A DNA stretch of 64,000 nt from Siminovitchia terrae (GCF_003605405.2 NZ_QYTW02000007.1:1-64000), one strand, 5' to 3'. Positions 1 through 9,382 are shown, counted from the first letter of the stretch. Notes: a model not told the origin generated them from the letters alone. Translations and numbers: made by a program.

Positions 1-35
1 TATATGCGAAATTTGTACGCTTTGTTGACTAACAT
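1..35 (-). CDS. tnpB: TnpB, RNA-guided nuclease of an IS200/IS605 element, N-terminal 12 codons only
   Basis: The minus strand reads ATG at 35-33 and gives MLVNKAYKFRIY before the window ends. This is the usual opening of Bacillaceae TnpB proteins. A ribosome site (GAGGTG on the minus strand, about 43-48) sits at good spacing before the start. TnpB is the RNA-guided DNA nuclease carried by IS200/IS605/IS1341 elements. The rest of the gene, including the RuvC residues, lies outside the window, so integrity cannot be judged. Confidence 0.8.
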   Translation of the reverse strand, partial: MLVNKAYKFRI

Positions 36-203
36 TAATTTCACCTCACAACAAGAACGTTTGTTTCCATTTTATCATAATGATACCCGTTTTGGCTGTC
101 ACCAACCGACATTCATCTCCCACTTACTTATTGGGCTCCGCCCTTTATATTCCTTGAAGTGGGAGTCTTCTGTCAGGAAATGATAAAGAGGAACTTTATC
201 TAA
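36..203 (-). mobile_element. End of the IS200/IS605-type element upstream of tnpB
   Basis: Between the tnpB start and the thioesterase gene lies an imperfect hairpin: CTCCCACTT at 117-125 pairs with AAGTGGGAG at 157-165, with an inner GGGC/GCCC stem at about 133-143. A second small inverted repeat (GATAAAG/CTTTATC) covers 182-200. Subterminal hairpins of this kind are the ends recognised by the Y1 transposase. The same hairpin, with the flanking CAGAAG and AGATGAATG, recurs in the dispersed repeat family of this window. The outer boundary of the element is not resolved. Confidence 0.6.
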
Positions 204-282
204 ATTTCGAAAAATTCAATTGATTAAATATAACTAAAAATGTATAATTCGTTTATAAAATGATATAAGGGAAGGTACAGTC

Positions 283-750
283 ATGGCCAAAATATACACT
301 ATGAGCGATCTGCAGAGGGTTGTAATGGAAGCGGAAACACCGCCTCCTTGTGACCTTACGATGCAAATAAAAGTTAACAGAGCCGAAAACGGGATTTCCC
401 AAGGGGGTTGGAAAGTTGATAGTAAGTACATAAACGGATCGGACGTAGTCATGGGAGGATTCTTATCAGCCGCTGCAGATATTATGATGGCATATGCGAT
501 TTCATCTTTATTGACTGATGAAAATGGATTTGCATCCATTGACTTGGATACGACATTTCATCGACCGGCAGTTGAAGGGGTTATCGAAATCAAAGCGGAA
601 GTGGAGAGGCTTGGACGGACAATTGCCTATGTGACTGCAGAGTTGGTTCAAAATGATAAAAAGGTGGCTTCGTGCGTTTCATCTGTGTTAATCCATCAAA
701 AATCAATACTATTGCCTAAGGAAGATGCTGAAAATGAAAAAAGTAGATGA
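283..750 (+). CDS. PaaI-family hotdog thioesterase
   Basis: This 155-residue protein has the hotdog-thioesterase pattern, with GGFLSAAADIMMAYA around residues 57-71 (the family's HGGxxxxLAD helix, here without the His) and the closing strand VASCVSSVLIH. It would hydrolyse acyl- or aryl-CoA esters in the cytoplasm. The start has GGGAAGG upstream. The next thioesterase overlaps its 3' end, so the two are co-transcribed. In phenylacetate loci such enzymes rescue CoA trapped in dead-end thioesters. The substrate is inferred only from position. Confidence 0.75.
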   Translation: MAKIYTMSDLQRVVMEAETPPPCDLTMQIKVNRAENGISQGGWKVDSKYINGSDVVMGGFLSAAADIMMAYAISSLLTDENGFASIDLDTTFHRPAVEGVIEIKAEVERLGRTIAYVTAELVQNDKKVASCVSSVLIHQKSILLPKEDAENEKSR

Positions 751-1186
751 AAGAAAGGTACATCAATCATTCTATAAGGATATCTTTTCTATAATGGAAC
801 AGGAGCCGTATGCTCAACATTTGGGAATCAAGCTGGAAACGTTAGGGGAAGGAACAGCATCTGCAACATTAGAGATACAGAAACACATGTTGAATACACA
901 TGAGACTGTACATGGAGCTATTTTATTCGCTTTGGCGGACTATGTGTTTGCATCTGCCAGTAATTCTTATGGGAAGACAGCTGTAGGCCTTACTACAACA
1001 ATGAACTTTATGGCCCCTGCAAAAAAAGGAGATATTCTGCGAGCGGAAGCGGTCGAAGAGAAGAAAAGCAACAGGCTTGCCTGGTACAAGATCAAAGTGT
1101 TCTGTGGTGATGAACTGCTTGCGACCATGGATGCTACAGTCTACCGTAAAAATGATTTTTTTGTTCCAGTGGAAGAAATGGAGTAA
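734..1186 (+). CDS. paaI: PaaI-type phenylacetyl-CoA thioesterase
   Basis: This hotdog thioesterase of about 150 residues carries the motif VHGAILFALADYVFA, matching the PaaI HGGxxFxLAD helix; the second Gly is Ala. PaaI hydrolyses phenylacetyl-CoA and ring-hydroxylated derivatives. The ATG at 725 is possible, but AAGGAAG at 718-724 abuts it and has proper spacing for the ATG at 734, so 734 was chosen. The gene overlaps the previous thioesterase and ends in a strong terminator that separates it from the convergent liv genes. Confidence 0.8.
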   Translation: MKKVDERKVHQSFYKDIFSIMEQEPYAQHLGIKLETLGEGTASATLEIQKHMLNTHETVHGAILFALADYVFASASNSYGKTAVGLTTTMNFMAPAKKGDILRAEAVEEKKSNRLAWYKIKVFCGDELLATMDATVYRKNDFFVPVEEME

Positions 1187-1224
1187 GAGACCGGCTTCAA
1201 GAAATGAAGCTGGTCTCTTTTTTT
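1187..1224 (+). terminator. Intrinsic terminator after paaI
   Basis: A 13-bp stem, GAGACCGGCTTCA (1187-1199) with TGAAGCTGGTCTC (1205-1217), is followed by seven T. It overlaps the last codons of the convergent livF gene. Confidence 0.85.
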
Positions 1225-1934
1225 CCTCCCAAATAAGCGTCCCGGACACGGGGGTCTTTCATCAGTTCTTTTGCATCTCCATTAATGACGATTTCTCCCC
1301 GCTCTATGACACAGGCACGGTCTGCCACCTTCAGAGCCGCTTTTACATTTTGTTCTACAAGGATGATCGTCGTATTGAATTCCTTTCGAAGATGATCAAG
1401 TATATTCATGATATCTTTCACAATCAAGGGTGCCAGACCCAAAGAAGGTTCGTCAAGCATCATCAATTTCGGATTTGACATCAAACCTCGGGCAATGGCC
1501 AGCATTTGTTGCTCCCCGCCACTCAACAGTCCGCCGGGACGGTCTTCCATCGTTTTTAATTTAGGGAACAGTTCATAACAACGGTCCATATCTCTTTGCA
1601 AAGTCTTTTTACCTTCTTTGATCCGGTGGTAGGCCCCGAGCATGAGGTTATCCTTGACCGAAAGCGCATCAAAGATTTGTCTCCGCTCCGGGACAAGGCA
1701 AATACCCCGTTTGACAATTTGCTCTACCTTATTTTTACCAATGCTTTGGCCTTCGTATATGATATCTCCTTCTTTTTGGAGATACACTCCTGCAATGGTG
1801 CCAAGCAAGGTGCTTTTTCCTGCACCATTGGAACCGACGATGGCAAAAATTTCTCCTTTTTCAAGTGTAAATGAAATGCCTTTTAGCACATGGAGGAACC
1901 CGTGATACGTATGAATGTTATCGACTTGCAGCAA
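1197..1934 (-). CDS. livF: Branched-chain-type ABC transporter, ATP-binding protein LivF
   Basis: ATPase with Walker A GSNGAGKS, signature LSGGEQQ and Walker B LMMLDEPSLGLAP. The mid-region LVPERRQIF is typical of LivF. The minus-strand TTG at 1934 was chosen: AGGAGG lies inside the end of livG, nine bases ahead, and the product then begins MLQVDNIHTYHG as LivF proteins do. An ATG at 1955 would add seven residues that include the ribosome site. It follows livG by one base. It energises the LivHM pore. In this paa context the cargo may be an aromatic acid rather than an amino acid, which is inference. Confidence 0.9.
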   Translation of the reverse strand: MLQVDNIHTYHGFLHVLKGISFTLEKGEIFAIVGSNGAGKSTLLGTIAGVYLQKEGDIIYEGQSIGKNKVEQIVKRGICLVPERRQIFDALSVKDNLMLGAYHRIKEGKKTLQRDMDRCYELFPKLKTMEDRPGGLLSGGEQQMLAIARGLMSNPKLMMLDEPSLGLAPLIVKDIMNILDHLRKEFNTTIILVEQNVKAALKVADRACVIERGEIVINGDAKELMKDPRVRDAYLGGKKETSFIS

Positions 1935-1935
1935 C

Positions 1936-2718
1936 TTATATCGCCTCCTCGTCATCAGTGCCTAAATAGGCGGCAATGACTTTTTCATTTTCATAGATTT
2001 CAGCCGGAGTCCCCTCAGCGATTTTTTTGCCATAATCGATGACAACAATCCGGTCGGAAATCCCCATTACAGTTTCCATATCATGTTCCACAAACAGGAA
2101 CGACATACCTTCACCTCTCATTTGTTTGATGACCTGGACAAGCTGTGCTGATTCCTGAGGATTTAAGCCGGCCATAGGTTCATCCAGCAGAATCAATTTT
2201 GGTGAGGAGGCCGCAGCGCGGGCAATTTCCAATAAGCGTTGATTTCCGTATGGAAGAACTTTAGAGTCCTCATGTGCCAGATCGGCAATACCCACTTTAT
2301 CCAAGTAATGCATCGCAATTTCGCTAGCCTGTTTTTCTTCTCTCCTAACAAGCGGGAGCCTGAATCCTGAGGTTAAAAACCCAGTCTTTAGGCGGCAATG
2401 TACACCGGTCATTACGTTTTCTATTACGGTCATATTCTCAAACACCTGTAGATTTTGAAATGTCCGAGTGATTCCCTCCTTTGCGATTTGATAAGGCTGT
2501 TTGCCAGTTATTTCTTTCTCATTGAAATAAACCTTGCCCGATGTAGGAGGCAAAACACCCGTAATCATGTTGAACAAGGTTGTTTTTCCGGCGCCGTTCG
2601 GACCGATGACCGCTACGATTTCACCGGGATTAAGGTGGAAATCGACTTTATCCACCGCTACGACACCTCCAAACGACTTTGTGAGTCCATTTACTTCCAG
2701 CAAGGGATTGCTCATCAT
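1936..2718 (-). CDS. livG: Branched-chain-type ABC transporter, ATP-binding protein LivG
   Basis: 260 residues with Walker A GPNGAGKTT, the LivG mark RTFQNLQVFENMTV, signature LPYGNQRLLEIARA and Walker B LILLDEPMAGLNP. It pairs with LivF in the ATPase dimer on the inner face of the membrane. Its ATG overlaps the livM stop by four bases (ATGA), so the two are translationally coupled. Confidence 0.93.
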   Translation of the reverse strand: MMSNPLLEVNGLTKSFGGVVAVDKVDFHLNPGEIVAVIGPNGAGKTTLFNMITGVLPPTSGKVYFNEKEITGKQPYQIAKEGITRTFQNLQVFENMTVIENVMTGVHCRLKTGFLTSGFRLPLVRREEKQASEIAMHYLDKVGIADLAHEDSKVLPYGNQRLLEIARAAASSPKLILLDEPMAGLNPQESAQLVQVIKQMRGEGMSFLFVEHDMETVMGISDRIVVIDYGKKIAEGTPAEIYENEKVIAAYLGTDDEEAI

Positions 2719-3761
2719 TTACTACCTCCTGCCGATACTTTAGGCTCATTTTTCTTTTTGATGGATGGGTGTTCTTTTTTACTGCGAAAAGGGATCAAGT
2801 TCCAGAGCTTTCCCAATACTGGTGCAAGTCCCTGCGGCATATAAATCAAAATGACTACCAGCAAAAAACCGAAAAAGATGATCTGGAATTCTCCGCCTAC
2901 ACTTGGGAGAAGGATAGGGACAACATCTTTCAGGCCCTCATTAAGTAGAACGTACACAATCGCTCCAATCATACCTCCCCAGATACTTGAGGAACCTCCA
3001 ATGACAACCATAATTAACAGGTTAATTGACTCCATGGCTGTAAACAGTTCCGGATTGATGAAGGAGACATAATGTGCATACAGGCTCCCAGCAATTGAAG
3101 CATAGACCGCACTTAGGACGAACACTTTTAATTTATACTGCTGGATATTGACGCCAATGGAATTGGCAGCAATATCACTCCCATGAATAGATCTTAAAGC
3201 TCTTCCAACCCGGGAGTGGATGATATTGTTAGAAAACAAAATGCTTAAGAAGAGGATAAGCCAAACCAAATAGTAAAACTTCATATCTGTATTAAACGTA
3301 AAACCAAAAAGCTCAAAAGAAGGGATTCCAAAAAAGCCATTCAATCCTCCTGTAAGTGTTTTGAATTCTTTAAAAAACACAAAAATGATGATGCCGAATC
3401 CCAGCGTTGCAAGCGCTAAATAGTTTTCTTTGAGCTTTAAAGTTGGGATGCCGATAACTACTGCAATCAGAGAAGCGATGACAACTCCTGTCAAAATGCC
3501 CACTACACTTGGCAAACCATAGGTTCCTGTGACAATAGCGGCTGAATAAGCTCCGATTCCATAAAACGCTGCGTGTCCTAACGATATTTGGCCCGCATAT
3601 CCCATGAGCATAGTTAAACCGGAAGTGACGATGGCGTATAAGCCAATCATAATCATGACACTGAGCATGAAAGAGTTTGCAAAAAATGGAATGGCAGTAA
3701 AGAGTGCAACCAAAATTGCTACTCCAATCAGTTGTTTTGGTTGGTTATGTTTATCAATCAT
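2715..3761 (-). CDS. livM: Branched-chain-type ABC transporter permease LivM
   Basis: 348 residues, strongly hydrophobic, with the family motifs GYAGQISLGHAAFYGIGAY near the N-terminus and VVIGGSSSIWGGMIGA in the permease core. It ends in a basic cytoplasmic tail. It forms the membrane channel with LivH. It starts three bases after the livH stop and overlaps livG by four bases. Confidence 0.92.
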   Translation of the reverse strand: MIDKHNQPKQLIGVAILVALFTAIPFFANSFMLSVMIMIGLYAIVTSGLTMLMGYAGQISLGHAAFYGIGAYSAAIVTGTYGLPSVVGILTGVVIASLIAVVIGIPTLKLKENYLALATLGFGIIIFVFFKEFKTLTGGLNGFFGIPSFELFGFTFNTDMKFYYLVWLILFLSILFSNNIIHSRVGRALRSIHGSDIAANSIGVNIQQYKLKVFVLSAVYASIAGSLYAHYVSFINPELFTAMESINLLIMVVIGGSSSIWGGMIGAIVYVLLNEGLKDVVPILLPSVGGEFQIIFFGFLLVVILIYMPQGLAPVLGKLWNLIPFRSKKEHPSIKKKNEPKVSAGGSK

Positions 3762-3764
3762 ATG

Positions 3765-4649
3765 CTATACTCGCTTTCCGCTTGCTTTTGCAAATAGTCC
3801 GCTTGGCTTGAAAAATAAAACCAATAGTAGCAAGGCAAAAATAACAGCATCTTTGTAGCCTGAAGTCCACAGTCCTTCGGTGAAAGATTCTAAAATACCG
3901 ATCATGAAAGCACCGATAATTGCAGCAGGAGCATTAGTAAGCCCGCCTATGATGGCTGCAACAAAAGCCTTCACTCCCAGCATGAGACCCATTTCATAAG
4001 AGGCGCCTGAAATAGGAGCGATGATAATTCCGGCGACCGCACCCAATCCAGCACTGACAGAAATTGAGAGGAAGGACATCCATTCCGGTTTGATTCCCAT
4101 TAAACGCGCTGCGCTGCGATTGACTACACAAGCTGTTACGGCTTTACCTACAAAGGTTTTATTAAAAAAGTAAAACATCGCAATCAAACTAATGAACGAA
4201 ATCCCAATGGCCCAAATGCTTTGTGGAAGCAAAACAGCATTCATTATATTAATTGGATCGTTTTTGGTAAACGGAGCCAGTGATTTAGGCTGAGTTCCCC
4301 AAAGTAGAATAGCCAGCCCGCGTATGGCAATGGCCACTCCGATTGTAATGATAATAAGAGTGGGCAAGGAAGAATTCCTCGCAGGATAAATGGCAGACCT
4401 CTCAAAAACCCCACCTATAAGAACGACAATTACAATGCTCAAAATAATACCGATCGGCATTGGTATGTTCATCGATACAAATGTAATTGCTAACATGGCA
4501 CCAAGCATGGCAAATTCTCCCTGGGCAAAATTCAGGACACCGGTGATATTATATGTGATGACAAAGCCGATAGCGATAAGAGCATAAATACTCCCAATCG
4601 TTAAACCTGAAAAAATCAATTGAAGTATTTGGGTCAAAAGCTCCATCAT
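3765..4649 (-). CDS. livH: Branched-chain-type ABC transporter permease LivH
   Basis: A hydrophobic protein of about 294 residues with the LivH signatures LTIGSIYALIAIG and NFAQGEFAMLGAM and the permease loop GGLTNAPAAIIGA. The open frame extends further upstream, but AAAGGAG directly precedes tandem ATGs at 4649 and 4646 (MMELLTQ). Either may be used, and 4646 has the better spacing. It sits downstream of the binding-protein gene with a hairpin between them. Confidence 0.9.
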   Translation of the reverse strand: MMELLTQILQLIFSGLTIGSIYALIAIGFVITYNITGVLNFAQGEFAMLGAMLAITFVSMNIPMPIGIILSIVIVVLIGGVFERSAIYPARNSSLPTLIIITIGVAIAIRGLAILLWGTQPKSLAPFTKNDPINIMNAVLLPQSIWAIGISFISLIAMFYFFNKTFVGKAVTACVVNRSAARLMGIKPEWMSFLSISVSAGLGAVAGIIIAPISGASYEMGLMLGVKAFVAAIIGGLTNAPAAIIGAFMIGILESFTEGLWTSGYKDAVIFALLLLVLFFKPSGLFAKASGKRV

Positions 4650-4698
4650 TAAACTCCTTTCAGTGTTAGTGCAAAGAAGACTGTTACAGAAGGAGAAA

Positions 4699-4723
4699 GC
4701 AGGGAATAGAACATATTCCCTGC
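4699..4723 (-). promoter_or_regulatory. Intercistronic stem-loop between binding protein and livH
   Basis: A perfect 9-bp stem, GCAGGGAAT (4699-4707) with ATTCCCTGC (4715-4723), has a 7-base loop. The minus-strand bases after it are only moderately U-rich, so it is probably a weak terminator or RNA stabiliser that lets the binding protein outnumber the permease. That role is inference. Confidence 0.6.
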
Positions 4724-4730
4724 CATACAA

Positions 4731-5930
4731 TCACTCTCCTTTTGTCCAACTGCCATCCTTGATTTCAATCATTGCCAAGCTGTCGGATTTGAGACCGTTA
4801 TGGTCATCGGCAGACATGTTGAATACACCAGAAATACCTACAAAACCTTCGGTATTCTCCAATGCTTCACGCAATTTTTCCTTATCAGTTCCAACTTCCT
4901 CCAATGCATTGACCAAAATATGTACAGCATCGAAGGCATGTCCGCCAAATGTGCTTGCTGCATTATCAAATTTATTTTCATAGCTTTCTTTAAATTGATT
5001 CAACACTTCTTTCTGTGAATCGTCGTCCCCGAGCTGATCGACTACAAGCAGTTTGCCGGCCGGAAAGATGACTCCGTTTGCTGCATCACCGGCGAGTTCG
5101 ATAAATTCTTTTGTGCCAATTCCGTGACTTTCAATGATTGGAACATCTAGACCAATTTCACGTATGTTCTTAGTCACTACTGCAGATTCCTGGGCTGTTC
5201 CCCAGACAATGATTGCTTGCGGATTGGCTTTTTTAACTCTAGTAAGCATAGATTTCGCATCGTTAACTGTCGCTTCAAATTCATCCTCAATGACAGCCTC
5301 AATACCGTAGTCGCCTTTTAGTTTTTCAAATTCCTCATGGCCGCTGGTACCGTATGAGTTCGCAACACCCAGCCATGCTACTTTCGTTAATTTCTTACCT
5401 TCTAAATATTCTAGCAATTTAGGGATTACTACATCATCACCTTGGGCAGTCTTGTAAGTCCAGTCACGTGGTGAATTGTCGTCAGGTTGGTTCACCTGTT
5501 TACTCGCAGCAAGAGAGATGTATGGCACCTGTGCTTTTTCAGCAAGAGGAATCATCGCCAGACTGTTCCCACTGATTGTTCCGCCGATAATCGCTGTAAC
5601 TTTTTCCTGTTCGATTAATTTTTTCATACCCAAAACCGCTTCGTTTTGGTCTGATTTGGAATCTATTGAGATGAGTTTTATTTTCTTTCCATCGATTCCA
5701 CCGTTTCCATTCACTTCGTCAATAATCATTTTGATTGTTTCTTCTTCCGGTTTGCCTAATGGAGCTGCACTGCCTGATGCGTCTATGATACTCCCGATTT
5801 TAATTTCTTCAGATTTATCCCCGCCGCTGGAGCCTCCACCAGAGGTTTCTTCTTTATTTCCGCATGCTGCCATTGCACCAACTAATACAAAAGCCATAAG
5901 ACCAAAAAGCCATAATTTGATATTCTTCAT
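4731..5930 (-). CDS. ABC transporter substrate-binding lipoprotein, branched-chain amino acid type
   Basis: A 399-residue periplasmic-binding-fold protein. The signal peptide ends in the lipobox AMAAC (Cys23), followed by a Gly/Ser linker. The Peripla_BP_6 signature IKIGSIIDASGSAAPLGK follows. It would sit on the outer membrane face and deliver ligand to LivHM. The ATG at 5930 is chosen (MKNIKLWL) with GGGGAAAG upstream; an in-frame start at 5981 adds 17 polar residues that would spoil the signal peptide. It is the first gene of the transporter operon, divergent from paaK, which suggests shared control. The ligand is unknown. Confidence 0.9.
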   Translation of the reverse strand: MKNIKLWLFGLMAFVLVGAMAACGNKEETSGGGSSGGDKSEEIKIGSIIDASGSAAPLGKPEEETIKMIIDEVNGNGGIDGKKIKLISIDSKSDQNEAVLGMKKLIEQEKVTAIIGGTISGNSLAMIPLAEKAQVPYISLAASKQVNQPDDNSPRDWTYKTAQGDDVVIPKLLEYLEGKKLTKVAWLGVANSYGTSGHEEFEKLKGDYGIEAVIEDEFEATVNDAKSMLTRVKKANPQAIIVWGTAQESAVVTKNIREIGLDVPIIESHGIGTKEFIELAGDAANGVIFPAGKLLVVDQLGDDDSQKEVLNQFKESYENKFDNAASTFGGHAFDAVHILVNALEEVGTDKEKLREALENTEGFVGISGVFNMSADDHNGLKSDSLAMIEIKDGSWTKGE

Positions 5931-6219
5931 ATACTTTCCCCTTTTTAACGAACTAGAATGAGTGTGTGTTTCTTGATCCATGTTTTTTCACATTTCCTCT
6001 TAAATTTTTTTATAGAATCATTGCGAAGCTACAGGCTTATTCTTGTTATATTCACCTCCTAAAGAGCTCTATTACAAAAGAAAAACGGGTGGTAAGAAAG
6101 CCCTTACAACTTGAGACAAAGATACCATAATAAAAAAATGTTGTAAACATAATAATTAGAAAAATTACAAGTATATGACAATGGAGAGGTTGGATAGGTA
6201 AATTTAAGTATATAAGGTA

Positions 6220-6234
6220 TTTTGAGTCTCAAAA
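6220..6234. promoter_or_regulatory. Palindrome in the liv/paa divergent region
   Basis: TTTTGAG-T-CTCAAAA is a perfect 7-bp inverted repeat between the divergent transporter and paaK genes. A regulator-binding site is possible; nothing identifies the protein. Confidence 0.4.
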
Positions 6235-6275
6235 AGCGAATGACCACAAACAAATCAAATTTTCCGAAAAAACTG

Positions 6276-6303
6276 TTGACATTTTTTGATGAAGAGATAA
6301 AAT
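6276..6303 (+). promoter_or_regulatory. SigA-type promoter of the paaK operon
   Basis: -35 TTGACA (6276-6281), a 16-bp spacer and -10 TAAAAT (6298-6303), about 80 bases before the paaK start. Confidence 0.7.
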
Positions 6304-6310
6304 TACACAT

Positions 6311-6347
6311 ATAACATATTTATTTGCAAACGACAGACCTTTGTTAC
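6311..6347. promoter_or_regulatory. Candidate paa operator in front of paaK
   Basis: ATAACA (6311-6316) and TGTTAC (6342-6347) form a spaced inverted motif just downstream of the paaK promoter. A related arrangement, ATAACA with TGTTAT, sits at the paaA promoter (9331-9361). PaaX is the only obvious local regulator, so this may be its site, but that is inference. Confidence 0.35.
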
Positions 6348-6385
6348 ATTAAAGCTACAGAGAAAAGCAAATGGAGGTAGATTCA

Positions 6386-7720
6386 ATGATTTATAACCCT
6401 GGAATGGAAGCGTTATCAATTGCGGAAAAAGAAGAATTGCAATATGCACGATTACAGGAAACATTGGACAGGGTATATAACAGAGTGCCATTTTATAAAG
6501 AGAAATTCGATGAAAAAGGAATAAAAATAGATGATATTAAAAGTTTAAAGGAAGTTGAGAAGCTTCCTTTTACACACAAAAAAGACTTGAGAGATAACTA
6601 TCCTTTTGGGTTATTTGCTGAGCCGATTGAAAATATCGTCCGATTACATGGATCATCTGGGACAAGTGGAAAACCTACAGTTGTCAGTTATACGAAAAAT
6701 GATATAAAAGTATGGTCAGAGCTAATTGCCCGAGCAATCGTGGCTGCAGGGGGAAGCAGAGGAGATGTATTCCACAATGCATATGGATATGGATTGTTCA
6801 CTGGAGGGCTAGGGCTGCATTTCGGAGCGGAACAGTTGGGAGTAGCGGTCGTACCCATTTCTGGCGGAAATACAGAGAGACAGATTTTGACCATACAGGA
6901 TTTCAAGCCAAAAGGATTGGCATGTACTCCCTCTTATGCATTAAACATTGCGGAAAAAATGAGGGAAATGGGACTTGATTCAAGAAATAACAGCTTGAAA
7001 TATGGGATTTTTGGTGCAGAGCCATGGTCGGAAGGAATGCGCTCAACGATTGAAGATATGCTCGGAATAAAAGCGGTTGATATTTACGGCTTAAGTGAAA
7101 TTATGGGCCCGGGAGTGTCGATTGAATGCCATGTGGCACAGGATGGCCTGCATATTGCTGACGATCATTTTCTGGTGGAGGTCATTGATCCCGAAACCTT
7201 GGAGACTGTCAAAGACGGTGAAGACGGAGAGCTTGTTTTCACTTCGCTTACAAAGGAAGCGTTTCCATTAATCAGATACCGTACGGGAGATATTGCATCC
7301 ATCACCCGTGAAAAATGTGAATGTGGAAGGACAACGACTAGGATGTCCAGAGTAAAGGGAAGAACAGATGACATGATCATCATTAGGGGAGTAAATGTAT
7401 TTCCTTCAGAAATGGAACGGGTCCTTTTGCAAATCGACGGATTGGCGCCGCATTATCAAATTATGCTCATAAAAGATGGTCCGATGGATTGTGCAGAACT
7501 GCATGTTGAAATAAGTGAGGACCTTTACACCGGATTAAATGGGGATCTCGAACATGAACAAGTATTGATGCTTGAAAGAAAGGTCAAGCATGAAATTAAA
7601 TCAGCCTGTCTTGTTTCGGTGAAAACGGTGATTGGGACACCTAAGAGCATTCCAAGATCAGAAGGTAAAGCGATCAGAATTGTTGATCGGAGAAAAAAGG
7701 ACCCGGCTATACTTTCTTAA
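6386..7720 (+). CDS. paaK: Phenylacetate-CoA ligase PaaK
   Basis: An adenylate-forming ligase of 444 residues that converts phenylacetate, CoA and ATP to phenylacetyl-CoA, the first step of the pathway. The phosphate loop HGSSGTSGKPTVVSYT, the GLSEIMGPG segment and RYRTGDI are present, followed by the C-terminal domain with the hinge region VKGRTDDMIIIRGVN. The ATG at 6386 is preceded by GGAGG with good spacing; an ATG at 6371 contains that ribosome site and is rejected. It heads the catabolic operon. Confidence 0.95.
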   Translation: MIYNPGMEALSIAEKEELQYARLQETLDRVYNRVPFYKEKFDEKGIKIDDIKSLKEVEKLPFTHKKDLRDNYPFGLFAEPIENIVRLHGSSGTSGKPTVVSYTKNDIKVWSELIARAIVAAGGSRGDVFHNAYGYGLFTGGLGLHFGAEQLGVAVVPISGGNTERQILTIQDFKPKGLACTPSYALNIAEKMREMGLDSRNNSLKYGIFGAEPWSEGMRSTIEDMLGIKAVDIYGLSEIMGPGVSIECHVAQDGLHIADDHFLVEVIDPETLETVKDGEDGELVFTSLTKEAFPLIRYRTGDIASITREKCECGRTTTRMSRVKGRTDDMIIIRGVNVFPSEMERVLLQIDGLAPHYQIMLIKDGPMDCAELHVEISEDLYTGLNGDLEHEQVLMLERKVKHEIKSACLVSVKTVIGTPKSIPRSEGKAIRIVDRRKKDPAILS

Positions 7721-7756
7721 CAGAGTATTGTTGAAAAGGAGAGCTTTAAAACACAA

Positions 7757-8761
7757 ATGAATAATAAAATATTTGATATAACAATTATTGGGGGCGGGCC
7801 TGCTGGAATGTTTACTGCATTTTATGCAGGTTTAAGACAAATGTCAGTCAAGATCGTTGAGAGCCTGCCACAGTTGGGTGGGCAACTCACGGCTTTGTAT
7901 CCTGAAAAATACATTTATGATGTAGCGGGATTTCCAAAGGTTCGTGCCCAGGAGCTAGTCGGGAATTTAACGAATCAGATGCAGTTGTTTGAGCAGGAAG
8001 TTTGTCTGGAGGAATCGGTAGAGTCTTTAATGAAGGCACACGACGGTACTTTTATATTGACTACCAATAAAGGAAGGCATTTTTCACGAGCCGTAATTAT
8101 CACTGCAGGAAATGGAGCTTTTCAGCCAAGAAAGCTTCCGTTGGAAAAAGCAACGATATACGAAGAAGAGAATCTTCATTATTTTGTGGATAACATGACA
8201 AAGTTTTCAGGAAAGAGAGTCATTGTTTTTGGTGGTGGGGACTCTGCGGTGGATTGGTCTCTTATGCTTGAGCCGATTGCTCAAGAAGTGAATATAGTAC
8301 ACCGAAGGGATAAATTCAGGGCTCACGAACACAGCACAGAATTGCTTCACCAATCTTCGGTCAATATTTTTACACCCCATGTCCCAATCGACCTGATAGG
8401 TGACCAGCAAATCGAACAGGTCATTCTACAGCATGTTAAAACAAAAGAGGAAATTTCAGTTAACGTGGATGCCGTTTTATGCAATTACGGTTTTGTGGCT
8501 TCTCTTGGGCCTATCAAAGACTGGGGACTAGAAATTGAAAAAAATTCAATTATGGTTAACTCAAAAATGGAAACAAATATTAAAGGGGTCTATGCGGTGG
8601 GAGACATCAATACGTATGAAGGCAAGGTCAAACTGATCGCCACAGGGTTCGGAGAAGCCCCAATCGCAGTAAGCAATGCAAAAGTATGGATGGATCCGTC
8701 ATCAAAGGTCCAGCCGATACACAGCACCACGGTTATGGAAAATAAAAAAGTAAATGTTTGA
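7757..8761 (+). CDS. YumC-like ferredoxin-NADP reductase (thioredoxin-reductase fold)
   Basis: A 334-residue FAD enzyme with the FAD motif [16 protein letters not shown] at the N-terminus, the NADPH motif [11 protein letters not shown] in the middle and GVYAVGDI near the C-terminus. It lacks the CxxC of thioredoxin reductases, which fits type-2 ferredoxin-NADP reductases. The gene lies between paaK and a ferredoxin gene inside the paa cluster. With the ferredoxin it could feed electrons to the PaaABC epoxidase. No paaE is seen, so this replacement is an attractive inference. Confidence 0.85.
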   Translation: MNNKIFDITIIGGGPAGMFTAFYAGLRQMSVKIVESLPQLGGQLTALYPEKYIYDVAGFPKVRAQELVGNLTNQMQLFEQEVCLEESVESLMKAHDGTFILTTNKGRHFSRAVIITAGNGAFQPRKLPLEKATIYEEENLHYFVDNMTKFSGKRVIVFGGGDSAVDWSLMLEPIAQEVNIVHRRDKFRAHEHSTELLHQSSVNIFTPHVPIDLIGDQQIEQVILQHVKTKEEISVNVDAVLCNYGFVASLGPIKDWGLEIEKNSIMVNSKMETNIKGVYAVGDINTYEGKVKLIATGFGEAPIAVSNAKVWMDPSSKVQPIHSTTVMENKKVNV

Positions 8762-8791
8762 ATACAGATTGAACCGAAATACCGTATCTGC

Positions 8792-8861
8792 CTGTTTGGA
8801 GGTGACCAGCGCTTCGGTCAATTCATTGGAACATCAGATTGACCGAAGCATCCTCAAACAG
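8792..8861 (+). promoter_or_regulatory. Long intergenic hairpin before the ferredoxin gene
   Basis: The arm at 8792-8821, ending GCTTCGGTCAA, pairs with TTGACCGAAGC (8839-8849) and then with CTCAAACAG at the outer end. No T-run follows, so it is not a standard terminator. It may tune mRNA processing between the reductase and ferredoxin genes, or be a remnant repeat. Confidence 0.5.
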
Positions 8862-8969
8862 ATATTTAACCAAAGATTCTATCACTACGTTTGCAATAGC
8901 ATCTTTTGCATGATGTTGTTGAGCCAAGACAATGCCTGCCCTGCCGATAGAAGCTGGAAATGAACATAA

Positions 8970-9278
<309 letters not shown>

Positions 9279-9313
9279 GATAGGTCTTTGATTCATAGTT
9301 AAAGGGGAAACTA

Positions 9314-9361
9314 TTGATTTAAATATAACGATAACATACAATAACGTTAAAACCTTGTTAT
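9314..9361 (+). promoter_or_regulatory. paaA promoter with overlapping inverted motif
   Basis: -35 TTGATT (9314-9319), a 17-bp spacer and -10 TACAAT (9337-9342). ATAACA (9331-9336) and TGTTAT (9356-9361) are inverted and flank the likely start point, a good place for repression. A similar pair lies at the paaK promoter. Confidence 0.5.
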
Positions 9362-9382
9362 GTAAATGGGGAGGTTGCATAT

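Noticed and set aside
6104-6491. Two minus-strand frames between the transporter and paaK
   Set aside because: No ribosome sites, and they overlap the paaK promoter and start; non-conserved, low-complexity products.
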